NCBI GenBank assembly: GCA_025358925.1
Contig: JANYHT010000033.1
Location: 141,571-205,570 of the forward strand
Reading direction: 5' to 3'
Source: Gemmatimonadaceae bacterium
GTDB taxonomy: Bacteria; Gemmatimonadota; Gemmatimonadetes; Gemmatimonadales; Gemmatimonadaceae
DNA: 64,000 nt
Shown here: positions 27,635-35,523 of the stretch, one piece after another
How the letters are laid out: the number at the start of each line of letters is the position of its first letter
Numbering within the stretch: the first letter of the stretch is position 1
The notes under the pieces: model-generated
Told to the model about the DNA's origin: nothing
What the model saw: only the letters and a program-made list of their open reading frames with translations
The model's database searches: none
Translations under genes and position numbers: made by a program

Positions 27635-28387
27635 GTGACATACCACTACGTCTGGCTCGCGTGGTCGGGCGCGTTTCTCGTGTTGTGGGTCGTGCTGTAC
27701 GTCGCATATCCGTTGCTGCGGACGGCGATGCGCCAGACCAGTGCGATCACCGCGCTCTTTGGGCTCACCGAGCCGATTTTCATTCCCAACTATTGGAATC
27801 CACCGAGTCTGTTTGACCTCGCGCAGCGGACGGGATTTGATCTCGAAAGCATCGTGTTCTCATTTGCGATTGGTGGTATTGGTATCGTGCTTTATCACGC
27901 GGAGAGCGCGACACACATTGAGCGCGTTCCGGCAAATCGTCGCGTTGGCGCATTACATCGATTCCACACCATTGGGCTGCTCGGCGCGCCGATCGCCTTT
28001 GTGCCGCTCGCGCTGTTACCGTGGAACGTTATCTACGCCGTGATCACGTCGCTGCTGCTTGGCAGCATGCTGTCGGTGATCTGTCGACCAGCACTCGCTC
28101 GAGCGACGATCATTGGCGGCGGACTGTTCTTTGTGTTGTATGCGGCGTTCATGCTGGGGCTCACTTGGTTTACTCCATCGTTTATCCCGCAGGTCTGGAA
28201 CCTGCGGGCGTTGAGCGGCGTGCTCGTTGTTGGAATTCCACTAGAAGAATTGCTCTTCGGTGCCGTATTCGGCATGTATTGGAGCAGCGTCTATGAGCAC
28301 TTCACGTGGAGCGAGAGCGTATCCCATGCGCACCGCCATGCGCGGGGAAGCCGCCGAGATCACGATAGTGCAGGTGCAGATAAATAA
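27635..28387 (+). CDS. Lycopene-cyclase-domain membrane protein
   Basis: This polytopic membrane protein of about 250 residues has two repeats of about three helices each. It includes EPIFIPNYWNPPSLFDLAQR followed by IESIVFSFAIGGIG-like sequence (here LESIVFSFAIGGIG), and ends with IPLEELLFGAVFGMYWSSVYEHF. That is the pattern of the heterodimeric/fungal-type lycopene cyclase domain (CrtYc/CrtYd, CarR). The start is uncertain: GTG at 27635 gives a normal N-terminal helix, while the frame is open back to 27422. Carotenoid cyclisation is inferred; no other carotenoid gene is in the window. Its 3' end overlaps the convergent DUF6629 gene by 86 bases. Confidence 0.75.
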   Translation: MTYHYVWLAWSGAFLVLWVVLYVAYPLLRTAMRQTSAITALFGLTEPIFIPNYWNPPSLFDLAQRTGFDLESIVFSFAIGGIGIVLYHAESATHIERVPANRRVGALHRFHTIGLLGAPIAFVPLALLPWNVIYAVITSLLLGSMLSVICRPALARATIIGGGLFFVLYAAFMLGLTWFTPSFIPQVWNLRALSGVLVVGIPLEELLFGAVFGMYWSSVYEHFTWSESVSHAHRHARGSRRDHDSAGADK

Positions 28388-28994
28388 TCAGGCTCAATAC
28401 GGCCGCAAAGAAACACCACACGGAGACAAGCGCTCGCACGTAGAACAGGTACGTGCCGACGAACGACAGAAAGGCCAGTACGCCGAACAGTCGCACGAAT
28501 GGATGACTTGAGAAGAAACAGCTCACGCATGTCGCCGCCACGTACAACACCATGACGGGAATGATGTAAAAGTGCGGTGAATCATAGACTAAGTGTCGCA
28601 CGATGTGCATGCCGTCGATCTCCGCGACGACAGGCCGCGTGACGATGAAAAACAATAGATACATACCGACAATGATGCCGATGGTTTGAAAAATGAGCAG
28701 CGTGTGTTTGCGCCACGGCACGAACTCGAGTGACCGCATGGCAAACGGGATATACATCGGCCACAGCACGTGCGAGAACACTGAATAACTGTATGTAGAG
28801 ACCTGCTTCAGCGTGGGCGCGTCGTGCTGGAAGGTGAGCCAGACCACGCCCTCGATCAGTTGTTGAACACCAAAGAGCAGCGGAATCATCGCCAGCGGAA
28901 GTTCGGAACGATCACGGGAATTTCTGACCGTTGCCACGCCAATGCCCGAAAGCGCGGTACCGGCGACGAAGCTCGCGGTAGCGGAAAAGCACAT
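28302..28994 (-). CDS. DUF6629-type membrane protein
   Basis: This 230-residue protein starts MCFSATASFVAGTALSGIGV, typical of DUF6629, and has six to seven hydrophobic segments. Conserved-looking stretches are LLFGVQQLIEGVVWL, YSVFSHVLWPMYIPFAM and VSVWCFFAAVLSLI. The function is unknown. The reading frame opens with three consecutive possible starts (GTG ATG ATG at 29000-28992); the family start is taken at 28994. Its 3' end overlaps the lycopene-cyclase-domain gene on the other strand, so one of the two C-terminal tails may be degenerate or simply shared antisense. Confidence 0.78.
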   Translation of the reverse strand: MCFSATASFVAGTALSGIGVATVRNSRDRSELPLAMIPLLFGVQQLIEGVVWLTFQHDAPTLKQVSTYSYSVFSHVLWPMYIPFAMRSLEFVPWRKHTLLIFQTIGIIVGMYLLFFIVTRPVVAEIDGMHIVRHLVYDSPHFYIIPVMVLYVAATCVSCFFSSHPFVRLFGVLAFLSFVGTYLFYVRALVSVWCFFAAVLSLIIYLHLHYRDLGGFPAHGGAHGIRSRST

Positions 28995-29039
28995 CATCAC
29001 ATCCGGAGAGAGGAGCGAGCGTCGTCGATACCGAACCTC

Positions 29040-29918
29040 TTAGTGCTTCGCGCCTACCTGGATCACGTACGACGTGCGCGAAACATCCCACTCGTTCGCC
29101 GCGCCGCCGTTTTTATGACTCGCGTACGCGGATCGCAACATCCACGGCCCTGCTTTTGTGAGCGGTAAATGTACGATGCCTTTTGCGTCCGCATTGACCG
29201 TTACAATCAACTTCGCTGCGGTTGCATCTGCTCCCGCTGTGGTATCCGCCGCCGGCAAAGCGTCGATACCAATGTTTGGCACTGGCTTGCCACCGCCCAG
29301 TACGGCGATGTGTAGCGTATCACCGACATGGAGATGTGCTGGGTCATTCACAGGCACGAACTCCAATGGAAACCCGGCCGTTTTTGAGAAAGCGCGCGGG
29401 CCGTCGGCGCCGACTTGGACGACGGTCGCAGCGTATGATGTGGCGGTATAGATGACGGTATCGAGCCCGGCGAGCGGTTTCTCACGCTCTAGACGTGCCG
29501 CTTCCGACACGCCGCTCTCGGTACGCAGAAAGCGAATCACGCCCTCTGGCGGAGTGCGCAACGTACGCGGCGTAAGGCGTATAGCGACTAGGTACTGACC
29601 CGCTGTCGTGGGTTTGTGATGCATCCGCAGCGATGTCCCTTCGACGGACATATCAGTGATCTTCATGTCAGACGACGCGCCGATGATCCGGGCGTCGATA
29701 ATGCGTGCTGCCTCGATGGCGCGTCCTTCCGGGAATCGCGTTCCCTGTCGGCCGCCGACGTGTATGGATGTATTTGCGGGGAACGCGAACATATCGGGCA
29801 GCAGCCAGTAATCGTGTCCCGCCGCCTTCGAGGCCAAGAATACACTGGCGCCGATCGCGAATGCGCGCGCGGCAGTCCGTGCGCGAGCGGAGAAGGAGGA
29901 GGAGGCGTAGAGCGACAT
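29040..29918 (-). CDS. DUF4198 periplasmic protein
   Basis: This 292-residue exported protein has a signal peptide ending near AAGHDYWLLPDMF. The HDYWL-type start of the mature chain followed by beta-rich repeats (TTAGQYLVAIRL, HVGDTLHIAVLGGGKPVPN, KGIVHLPLTKAGPWMLRS) is characteristic of DUF4198, a family linked to nickel/cobalt or other metal transport systems. The ATG at 29918 is chosen because extending the same frame upstream would run through the sialidase-like gene on the other strand. It is divergent from that gene across 115 bases. The role is unclear; binding a metal or carrying an accessory function of a transporter is an inference. Confidence 0.82.
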   Translation of the reverse strand: MSLYASSSFSARARTAARAFAIGASVFLASKAAGHDYWLLPDMFAFPANTSIHVGGRQGTRFPEGRAIEAARIIDARIIGASSDMKITDMSVEGTSLRMHHKPTTAGQYLVAIRLTPRTLRTPPEGVIRFLRTESGVSEAARLEREKPLAGLDTVIYTATSYAATVVQVGADGPRAFSKTAGFPLEFVPVNDPAHLHVGDTLHIAVLGGGKPVPNIGIDALPAADTTAGADATAAKLIVTVNADAKGIVHLPLTKAGPWMLRSAYASHKNGGAANEWDVSRTSYVIQVGAKH

Positions 29919-30033
29919 GAGATTTGCGGGTGCAAAGAGGTGAGACAGCGGGTTCAGTCTTGCGATGATATTTACGCACGGTAAAATACGATACGTCCTC
30001 CCACGCCGCTCGACCACCGTTTCAGCAAACTTT

Positions 30034-31266
30034 ATGATCAAGCCTGCACTCGTGCTTTTGGCCGTGGTCTCCAGCTTCGTAGCCGTTACAACACGGAACA
30101 GCGCACAAGCTCCCTCGCTTGCACCATTTACAATCGACAGTATCGCGAGTCCGACCGGCCCAGGCAGCGCGGAACCGAATCTGACAGTCGCGGCCGATGG
30201 TCGCGTGTACATGAGTTGGCTGCAATCGTCCGATTCGGGCTCTGCACTTCGATTCGCCGTGCACGATGGCGCGCGGTGGTCCGCCGCCCGCACGATTGCC
30301 GCGAGTCGCGACTTCTTTGTTAACTGGGCCGATTTTCCGTCGATCGAAGTGCTCGACAGCACGCATCTCGCAGCGCATTGGTTGCAACGCAATGGTCGCA
30401 GCACGTACGCGTACGGCGTTCGTATCGCGCAATCGAACGACGGTGGTGTGACGTGGCGTGCCCCGCTCACGCCGCATCGTGATTCAACGCAAACAGAACA
30501 TGGGTTTGTGGCGATGTGGCACGAAGGCACAACGCTGAGCGCGGCGTGGCTTGATGGTCGCAAGTTCAGCAAAGAGGGGCACGATCCGTCGAACGAAATG
30601 TCATTGGTCACTGCAACCGTGTCACCCAACGGCACGCGCGGACCGGAGGTGCGTTTGGACGAGCGCACCTGCGATTGTTGCCAGAACGCGGCGGCCGTGA
30701 CAAGCACCGGTCCAATTGTTGCCTATCGTAATCGATCGACTGACGAGATACGCGACGTTTACTTGACGCGTCGCGTTGCCGGCACATGGATCGCCGGCGT
30801 TCCGGTGAACAATGATCGCTGGAAGATTGCCGCGTGTCCCGTGAATGGTCCGGCCATTGCAGCACGCGGACATCGGGTTGCACTCGCGTGGTTTACTGCA
30901 CCGAACGACAGCGCCCGTGTCAACGTCGCATTCTCTGACAACGATGGCGCAACGTTTGGCAAACCAACGCGCGTGGACGGCGGCGATCCCGCCGGACGAG
31001 TGGATGTGTCATTACTCGCGGACGGGGGTGCGTTGGTGACGTGGGTTGAGCGTACCGGGGGCGATGTTGCACAGGTTCGTGCGCGTCGCGTGAATCGTGA
31101 TGGTAAGGGGGGCGCGGTGGTCACCATTGCCTCTTCTTCCGCAGCGCGCGCCAGTGGATTTCCGAAATCCGTTGTGACCGGAACGAACGTGGTGTTCGCG
31201 TGGACGTTGGCCGGGAAACCATCGGTCGTGCGCGTGGCCCGTGCGTCGCTCTCGGAGTTCAAGTGA
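30034..31266 (+). CDS. Exported sialidase-like (BNR/beta-propeller) protein
   Basis: This 410-residue protein has a signal peptide (cleavage near NSAQA) and then a beta-propeller with sialidase/BNR-like blades, for example RIAQSNDGGVTWRAP and VAFSDNDGATFGKP (Asp-box type S/N-D-G-T-W pattern). A conserved-looking cysteine cluster DERTCDCCQNA lies near residue 210, which true sialidases lack, so a redox or metal-linked role is more likely than sugar cleavage. The stop overlaps the start of a TlpA-like thioredoxin lipoprotein (TGATG), so the two are coupled; the thioredoxin may act on the cysteines (inference). Confidence 0.78.
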   Translation: MIKPALVLLAVVSSFVAVTTRNSAQAPSLAPFTIDSIASPTGPGSAEPNLTVAADGRVYMSWLQSSDSGSALRFAVHDGARWSAARTIAASRDFFVNWADFPSIEVLDSTHLAAHWLQRNGRSTYAYGVRIAQSNDGGVTWRAPLTPHRDSTQTEHGFVAMWHEGTTLSAAWLDGRKFSKEGHDPSNEMSLVTATVSPNGTRGPEVRLDERTCDCCQNAAAVTSTGPIVAYRNRSTDEIRDVYLTRRVAGTWIAGVPVNNDRWKIAACPVNGPAIAARGHRVALAWFTAPNDSARVNVAFSDNDGATFGKPTRVDGGDPAGRVDVSLLADGGALVTWVERTGGDVAQVRARRVNRDGKGGAVVTIASSSAARASGFPKSVVTGTNVVFAWTLAGKPSVVRVARASLSEFK

Positions 31267-31802
31267 TGTCGGCTTTGCGCTGGAGTGCGGTTGCGATGCT
31301 CGTCGTGAGCGTGACGACGATCGGCTGCACGAAAGCAGACGGTATTGCTCGGCGAGCGAACACGCGTGTTGAGATCGGCGAGCCCGCACCCGCCTACGCG
31401 ACACTCTCACTCGCGGGTGATTCGGTCTCGCTCGCGGGACAACGCGGTAAAGTCGTGCTGATGAACATTTGGGCAACGTGGTGCCATCCGTGTCGTGCAG
31501 AAATTCCTGAACTGCGCACCTTGCACGCGCGCTATCGCGACAAAGGTTTCGAGCTCATCGGCGTCAGTGTGGATACTGATGGCACCGACGAAACCATTCG
31601 AGGCTTCATGAAAGAGTTTCAGATGACGTTTCCGATCTGGCGCGATCCGGATGAACGCACGTCGGCGCTGTTTCACACCGTTGGGGTTCCTGCAACTTTC
31701 TTGATTGATCGACAGGGTATTCTTCGCTGGCGCAAAATCGGACCGATTGCGCCGAATGACACGTCGCTGTCGAATGCGATCGAACGAGCGTTGGGTTCCT
31801 GA
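31266..31802 (+). CDS. TlpA-like thioredoxin lipoprotein
   Basis: This 178-residue protein is a periplasm-facing thiol-disulfide oxidoreductase of the TlpA/ResA type. A lipoprotein signal with the cysteine in TTIGCT anchors it to a membrane. The active site is WATWCHPCRAE, preceded by GKVVLMNIW and followed by ELIGVSVDTDG and GVPATFLIDRQG with the cis-proline, all standard for the family. The ATG at 31266 overlaps the previous stop; the frame upstream is not conserved. Roles in the family include cytochrome c maturation and copper-site assembly; its coupling to the Cys-rich sialidase-like gene suggests that protein as a partner. Confidence 0.92.
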   Translation: MSALRWSAVAMLVVSVTTIGCTKADGIARRANTRVEIGEPAPAYATLSLAGDSVSLAGQRGKVVLMNIWATWCHPCRAEIPELRTLHARYRDKGFELIGVSVDTDGTDETIRGFMKEFQMTFPIWRDPDERTSALFHTVGVPATFLIDRQGILRWRKIGPIAPNDTSLSNAIERALGS

Positions 31803-31822
31803 CGGATGCTGAACATGTCAGC

Positions 31823-32725
31823 GTGAGTGGCCGGTTGTCGCGTCGAGTATTGCTCCGACGTACTGGCCTAGCGCTTGGCATCGTTGCAGTTGGAGCAACC
31901 GGTGTCGCGTTCGGCGAGGGTGATCGTGGTGCAGACGCGGATCGCCCGTTATACAGCACGATGCTTGGCGCGACGGGCCCGGCGGTGGTGTTTCTTCCGG
32001 GCATTGGAGCGACAACTCGTTACTGGAACAGTCGAGTCAGTGCGCTCACGGATCGCGCACGACTGATCCTGATTGATCTCTTGGGGTTTGGTCGTTCACC
32101 GAAACCGTGGACGACCTATACGGTGGACCGACACGTGACCGCCTTGCATGATGTTATTGGCCCACTAGCAAAGACGTACGGCCCGCTTGTACTCGTGGGC
32201 CATTCCCTCGGCGCGCGCTTAGCGGCGGTGTACGCGGCGCGATTTCCGTCTGAAATTCGACAGTTGGTGCTGGTAAGCTTGCCGTATTACGGGAGCACTG
32301 AGCGTGCGAAAGGTTTCTTCCGTCGTAAAGGCGCGCAAGGATGGGTGACGACGCACACGATTCCGCTGGCCATCGCGTGTTTGATCACTCGACGTGTATT
32401 TGGTCCGTGGTTGCCAAAGATGATCACGAGCGTTCCGCCGGACGTTGCCGAAGACTTGTTGCAAATGACGTGGCGTTCGTCAACGTCGACAACCAACGAG
32501 GTCATTTATAATTACGATGTGCGTGGCGACTTACAGAATCTTGCGGGACGCATTCCCTTGCTGTGCTTACACGGCGACCTCGACGAAACCGCCCCGGTCG
32601 CTACGGTGCGCGCGCTTGCAGCTACACACAGCGGCTGCACGTTGCGCGTGTTTACGGGCGGTGATCATCATTTGGTGTTACGACATCCCGAATGGGTACG
32701 CGAACAAATTGCCTCTGTGCTGTAG
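31823..32725 (+). CDS. Exported alpha/beta-hydrolase
   Basis: This 300-residue alpha/beta-hydrolase starts with GTG at 31823 and a Tat-like leader (SRRVLLRRTGLALG). The oxyanion region is FLPGIGATTRYW, the nucleophile elbow GHSLGA (serine near residue 117), the acid probably in HGDLDETAP and the histidine in GGDHHLVLRHPE. The lid region between is helical. These features fit esterases and related hydrolases; the substrate is unknown. It begins 20 bases after the TlpA gene and may be in the same transcript. Confidence 0.87.
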   Translation: MSGRLSRRVLLRRTGLALGIVAVGATGVAFGEGDRGADADRPLYSTMLGATGPAVVFLPGIGATTRYWNSRVSALTDRARLILIDLLGFGRSPKPWTTYTVDRHVTALHDVIGPLAKTYGPLVLVGHSLGARLAAVYAARFPSEIRQLVLVSLPYYGSTERAKGFFRRKGAQGWVTTHTIPLAIACLITRRVFGPWLPKMITSVPPDVAEDLLQMTWRSSTSTTNEVIYNYDVRGDLQNLAGRIPLLCLHGDLDETAPVATVRALAATHSGCTLRVFTGGDHHLVLRHPEWVREQIASVL

Positions 32726-32737
32726 TTCAACGGAAAG

Positions 32738-32752
32738 CCGCGAATTGAGACG
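32738..32752. repeat. Short intergenic copy of the GCGAATTGAGACG repeat
   Basis: CCGCGAATTGAGACG here shares 14 consecutive bases (CGCGAATTGAGACG) with 55206-55219, inside the left arm of the inverted-repeat element near 55200. It lies between two genes and looks like a fragment of the same repeat family. Confidence 0.4.
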
Positions 32753-32776
32753 AGGTGGAGGGGAGTGTCGTCGCGC

Positions 32777-33019
32777 CTAGGCCGTCTTTGGCTTTGTTTC
32801 GCAACACGACGTTTGAATTCCCGCAGCCCGCGCTGCTTGAATCGGCGGACACGGCACGCTTCCGAATGAGCAGAACACGCAGCAATCGCCCGCATTCGGG
32901 CGCAACAACACCCGACACGCCGCGCATTCGTGAAAGAATTGGCAGGCATTGGTGGGCATTACCAATGGTTCAGCATGTCCGCAGAAGGGGCACTGCAGCA
33001 TGGAGGTAAGCTCGGTCAT
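32777..33019 (-). CDS. GDCCVxC-domain protein
   Basis: This 80-residue protein has two cysteine pairs (QCPFCGH, ECAACRVLL) followed by the family signature GDCCVFCSFGSVPCPPIQ. Related proteins may carry selenocysteine at one of these sites; here all positions are cysteine codons. The cysteine arrangement suggests metal (zinc or mercury/copper) binding or redox activity. The family often lies near metal-resistance genes. The ATG at 33019 is preferred over 33067 because the conserved start MTELTSMLQCPFCG follows it. It diverges from the Met-rich DUF305 gene, which strengthens the metal link. Confidence 0.83.
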   Translation of the reverse strand: MTELTSMLQCPFCGHAEPLVMPTNACQFFHECAACRVLLRPNAGDCCVFCSFGSVPCPPIQAARAAGIQTSCCETKPKTA

Positions 33020-33132
33020 CAGCGGCTCCGGTGCACGAGATATTTTATGGCGGCTAAAACGAGGCACGTATTATGCACTTCAGGCGTTTTGCTCACGTAC
33101 CACCGGAAGCAAACTTCCCGCTGGAGATCAGA

Positions 33133-33870
33133 ATGTTACAGGATACAAAGGGCGCCTGCCGACGTCCACGTGCCTACGCCCTCGTCTTCCCAATGCAGAT
33201 GCTGTTGTTTGGCGCTCTCCTCACATCCTGTTCGTCAAAAGAAAAGGCGGTCATGACAGACTCGAGCAATGGCATGATGGGCAAGACCGGCATGTCGGGA
33301 ATGGATAGCTCGAACATGTCTGGCATGTCCGGCATGGACAAAGGAAAAATGACCGGCATGTCCGGCATGGATAGCTCGAAGATGTCGGGCATGTCCGGTA
33401 TGTCAGATATGGAGGACGCAAAGATGTCTGGCATGTCCGGGAATCCTGATCAGAATTTTCTGCGCATGATGAGCGATCACCACACGGGGATGATTGCCAT
33501 GGCGCACCCGACGAAGAACGGGAAAGGATCGACCGACGCCGTGCGCGATGACGCGAAGAAGATTGACGCCGCCCAGGATGCCGAAATTGAAACGATGCTG
33601 GGGATACTGAAAAAAGACTTCAAGGATCCGTACAAGCCGATGATCCGACGGCACAGTCAGATGATGACGGATTCGCTCTTACAGCAAACGGGGAGCAACT
33701 ATGACCACATGTTCTACATGAACACCATCATGCATCACCGCGAAGCGCTCGCCATGATCGATCAGTTTCTGCCAAAGTTGACCCGTCCCGACCTCAAGGC
33801 TATGGCGCAGAAGATGAAAGTTGATCAGACGCGAGAAATCGCAGAGTTTGAACGCAAGCTGGGCAAGTAG
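33133..33870 (+). CDS. DUF305 lipoprotein with Met-rich repeats
   Basis: This 245-residue lipoprotein (lipobox LLTSC, cysteine at residue 33) has a low-complexity segment of Met-Ser-Gly repeats, then a DUF305 domain with FLRMMSDHHTGMIAMAH and FYMNTIMHHREALAMIDQF. DUF305 proteins are small four-helix, His/Met-rich proteins found with copper systems. The paired HH motifs and the roughly 25 methionines suggest copper or silver binding in the periplasm (inference). The start at 33133 has GGAG seven to ten bases upstream; the longer frame from 33073 is not needed. Confidence 0.88.
   Translation: MLQDTKGACRRPRAYALVFPMQMLLFGALLTSCSSKEKAVMTDSSNGMMGKTGMSGMDSSNMSGMSGMDKGKMTGMSGMDSSKMSGMSGMSDMEDAKMSGMSGNPDQNFLRMMSDHHTGMIAMAHPTKNGKGSTDAVRDDAKKIDAAQDAEIETMLGILKKDFKDPYKPMIRRHSQMMTDSLLQQTGSNYDHMFYMNTIMHHREALAMIDQFLPKLTRPDLKAMAQKMKVDQTREIAEFERKLGK
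33286..33441 (+). repeat. In-gene repeat encoding MSGMSGMDxxK units
   Basis: Within the DUF305 gene about four imperfect copies of a 33-base unit encode M-S/T-G-M-S-G-M-D-x-x-K/N. The copies keep the methionines and vary at the third codon positions and at the Ser-Ser/Lys-Gly spacer, so selection on the peptide is likely. Such tandem units can change copy number between strains. Confidence 0.75.
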
Positions 33871-33931
33871 TTCGCAGTGTTGGATCGATAACTGGACTCG
33901 ACTCTCAGCGATGCAGTGTGCATCGTTCAGT

Positions 33932-35299
33932 ATGCCGAGCCCAAGCCGTTCTATCGTGCCCGCCGATTTAAGCGGCGCCACCGCCACCGACATTCTTGAG
34001 TTGGCGGAGGCGCAGCAGGTGCGTTTTCTCCGCTTGCAGTTCACGGATATTCTGGGTGTCATCAAAAATGTTGAAATTCCGTCGTCGCAATTCAGGAAAG
34101 CATTGCACGGTGACATCATGTTTGACGGATCGAGCATTGAAGGGTTTGTGCGGGTTGAGGAGTCGGATATGCTGCTGGTGCCCGACCTGTCAACATTTCA
34201 GATCTTTCCGTGGGGCGATCCATCGGCACGCGTTGGTCGTGTGATTTGCGACGTGTCGATGCCTGACGGCACGCCGTTCGCAGGCGATCCGCGTGGTGTG
34301 CTCAAGCGTCAATTAGCGCGCGCAACGGAACTGGGATTCGTTATGAACGCGGGTATGGAAGCGGAATTCTTTTTGTTCAAGCCCGCGGCGGATGGTCGCG
34401 CGGCAACAGACACGCACGATGTGGGCGGCTACTTTGATTTGGCGCCGATGGACTTAGGCGAAGATGCGCGTCGTGCCATTGTCGACGTGTTAGAGCAGAT
34501 GGGATTCGAAGTGGAAGCGGCACATCATGAGGTCGCGCACGGCCAGCACGAAATTGATTTCCGCTACGCGGACGCATTACACACGGCGGACAACATCGCG
34601 ACGTTTCGGTTTGTGGTGAAGCAGGTGGCGCGGCAATTCGGATTGATTGCGTCATTCATGCCAAAACCGGTGTTTGGCCAGAACGGCAGTGGCATGCACA
34701 CGCATCAGTCGCTGTTTAAGCAGGGTCAAAATGCATTTTGGGATCCACAACGCGAGTGGGAGCTGTCGAAGACGGCACTACACTACATCGGTGGTTTGCT
34801 CAAGCATGCGCGCGCGCTGTGCGCGGTCACGAACCCATTGGTGAATTCGTACAAGCGTTTGGTGCCCGGTTTCGAAGCGCCGGTGAACGTCGCGTGGAGC
34901 ATGCGCAACCGCTCGCCGATGATTCGCGTACCAGAACGACGTGGTGCGGGTACTCGCCTAGAGCTGCGCACCCCCGATCCGAGCGCAAACCCATATCTCG
35001 CGCTGACGGTCATGTTGGCCGCGGGGTTGGATGGCGTGACGACGGAGGCCGATTGGCGTGAGCCTGTGAACACGAACATCTGGGAGATGTCGTTTCGTGA
35101 GCGACGTCGATTGCGGGTGGATGATTTGCCGCATGATCTCAACGAAGCGTGTGACGAGCTCGAGAAAAGCGACGTCTTAACTGGTGCGCTTGGTGAAGAC
35201 GTGACCCAACAATTTCTTGCAGCCAAACGTTCCGAATGGCGCGAGTACAATAGTCAGGTGAGCGCGTGGGAATTGGATCGGTATCTCGCGCGGTACTAG
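33932..35299 (+). CDS. glnA: Glutamine synthetase, type I
   Basis: This enzyme makes glutamine from glutamate, ammonia and ATP. The 455-residue product has the GSI signatures: FDGSSIEGFVRVEESDM near the N-terminus, NAGMEAEFFLF, GQHEIDFRYADAL, KPVFGQNGSGMHTHQSL and NPLVNSYKRLVPGFEAP. The region where GSI-beta enzymes have the adenylylation tyrosine reads EMSFRERRRLRVDDLP, without tyrosine, so it resembles the GSI-alpha type of Firmicutes and archaea that is controlled by feedback and not by adenylylation. The start is uncertain: ATG at 33932 or 33911, neither with a clear ribosome site. Confidence 0.93.
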   Translation: MPSPSRSIVPADLSGATATDILELAEAQQVRFLRLQFTDILGVIKNVEIPSSQFRKALHGDIMFDGSSIEGFVRVEESDMLLVPDLSTFQIFPWGDPSARVGRVICDVSMPDGTPFAGDPRGVLKRQLARATELGFVMNAGMEAEFFLFKPAADGRAATDTHDVGGYFDLAPMDLGEDARRAIVDVLEQMGFEVEAAHHEVAHGQHEIDFRYADALHTADNIATFRFVVKQVARQFGLIASFMPKPVFGQNGSGMHTHQSLFKQGQNAFWDPQREWELSKTALHYIGGLLKHARALCAVTNPLVNSYKRLVPGFEAPVNVAWSMRNRSPMIRVPERRGAGTRLELRTPDPSANPYLALTVMLAAGLDGVTTEADWREPVNTNIWEMSFRERRRLRVDDLPHDLNEACDELEKSDVLTGALGEDVTQQFLAAKRSEWREYNSQVSAWELDRYLARY

Positions 35300-35333
35300 T
35301 TGGCGTTTCTTTTCACAATCAGCCACAACAGCG

Positions 35334-35399
35334 GACACGGATACGAACGGAGAGAACGGAGACGTCGCGGATACGGCGAACCACCAAAACCCAGTTGCT
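35334..35399. repeat. 66-bp dispersed intergenic repeat, copy 1
   Basis: The element starts with the 18 bases GACACGGATACGAACGGA (35334-35351) and ends with CAGTTGCT (35392-35399). A second copy with the same two blocks at exactly the same spacing lies at 55430-55495. The middle is diverged. Both copies are intergenic. The remainder of the 224-base gap before sodA shows no gene. Confidence 0.6.
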
Positions 35400-35523
35400 A
35401 CTGTGGTATTCGTGCGTTTCTGCATCCTTCGTAGTTATTCAGATCTTTGCTGCGCTTCAAGTCCGTTAACGTGCTCAACCCAGGTTCCGCAGGTTCATCG
35501 CAGCTTGTCCCGGAGTGTTTGTT

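Noticed and set aside
29919..30707. Upstream extension of the DUF4198 frame to 555 residues
   Set aside because: The extra part is antisense to the well-supported sialidase-like gene and lacks a family match; the signal peptide begins at 29918.
29964..31266. True exo-sialidase activity for the propeller protein
   Set aside because: Asp-box-like blades are present but the arginine triad is not evident and a CDCC cluster is unusual for that enzyme.
32777..33019. Selenoprotein with in-frame TGA
   Set aside because: The GDCCVxC motif is encoded entirely with cysteine codons and no internal TGA or SECIS-like hairpin is seen.
33286..33441. CRISPR-like repeat array
   Set aside because: The repeats are inside the DUF305 coding frame, have no unique spacers and encode Met-rich peptide units.
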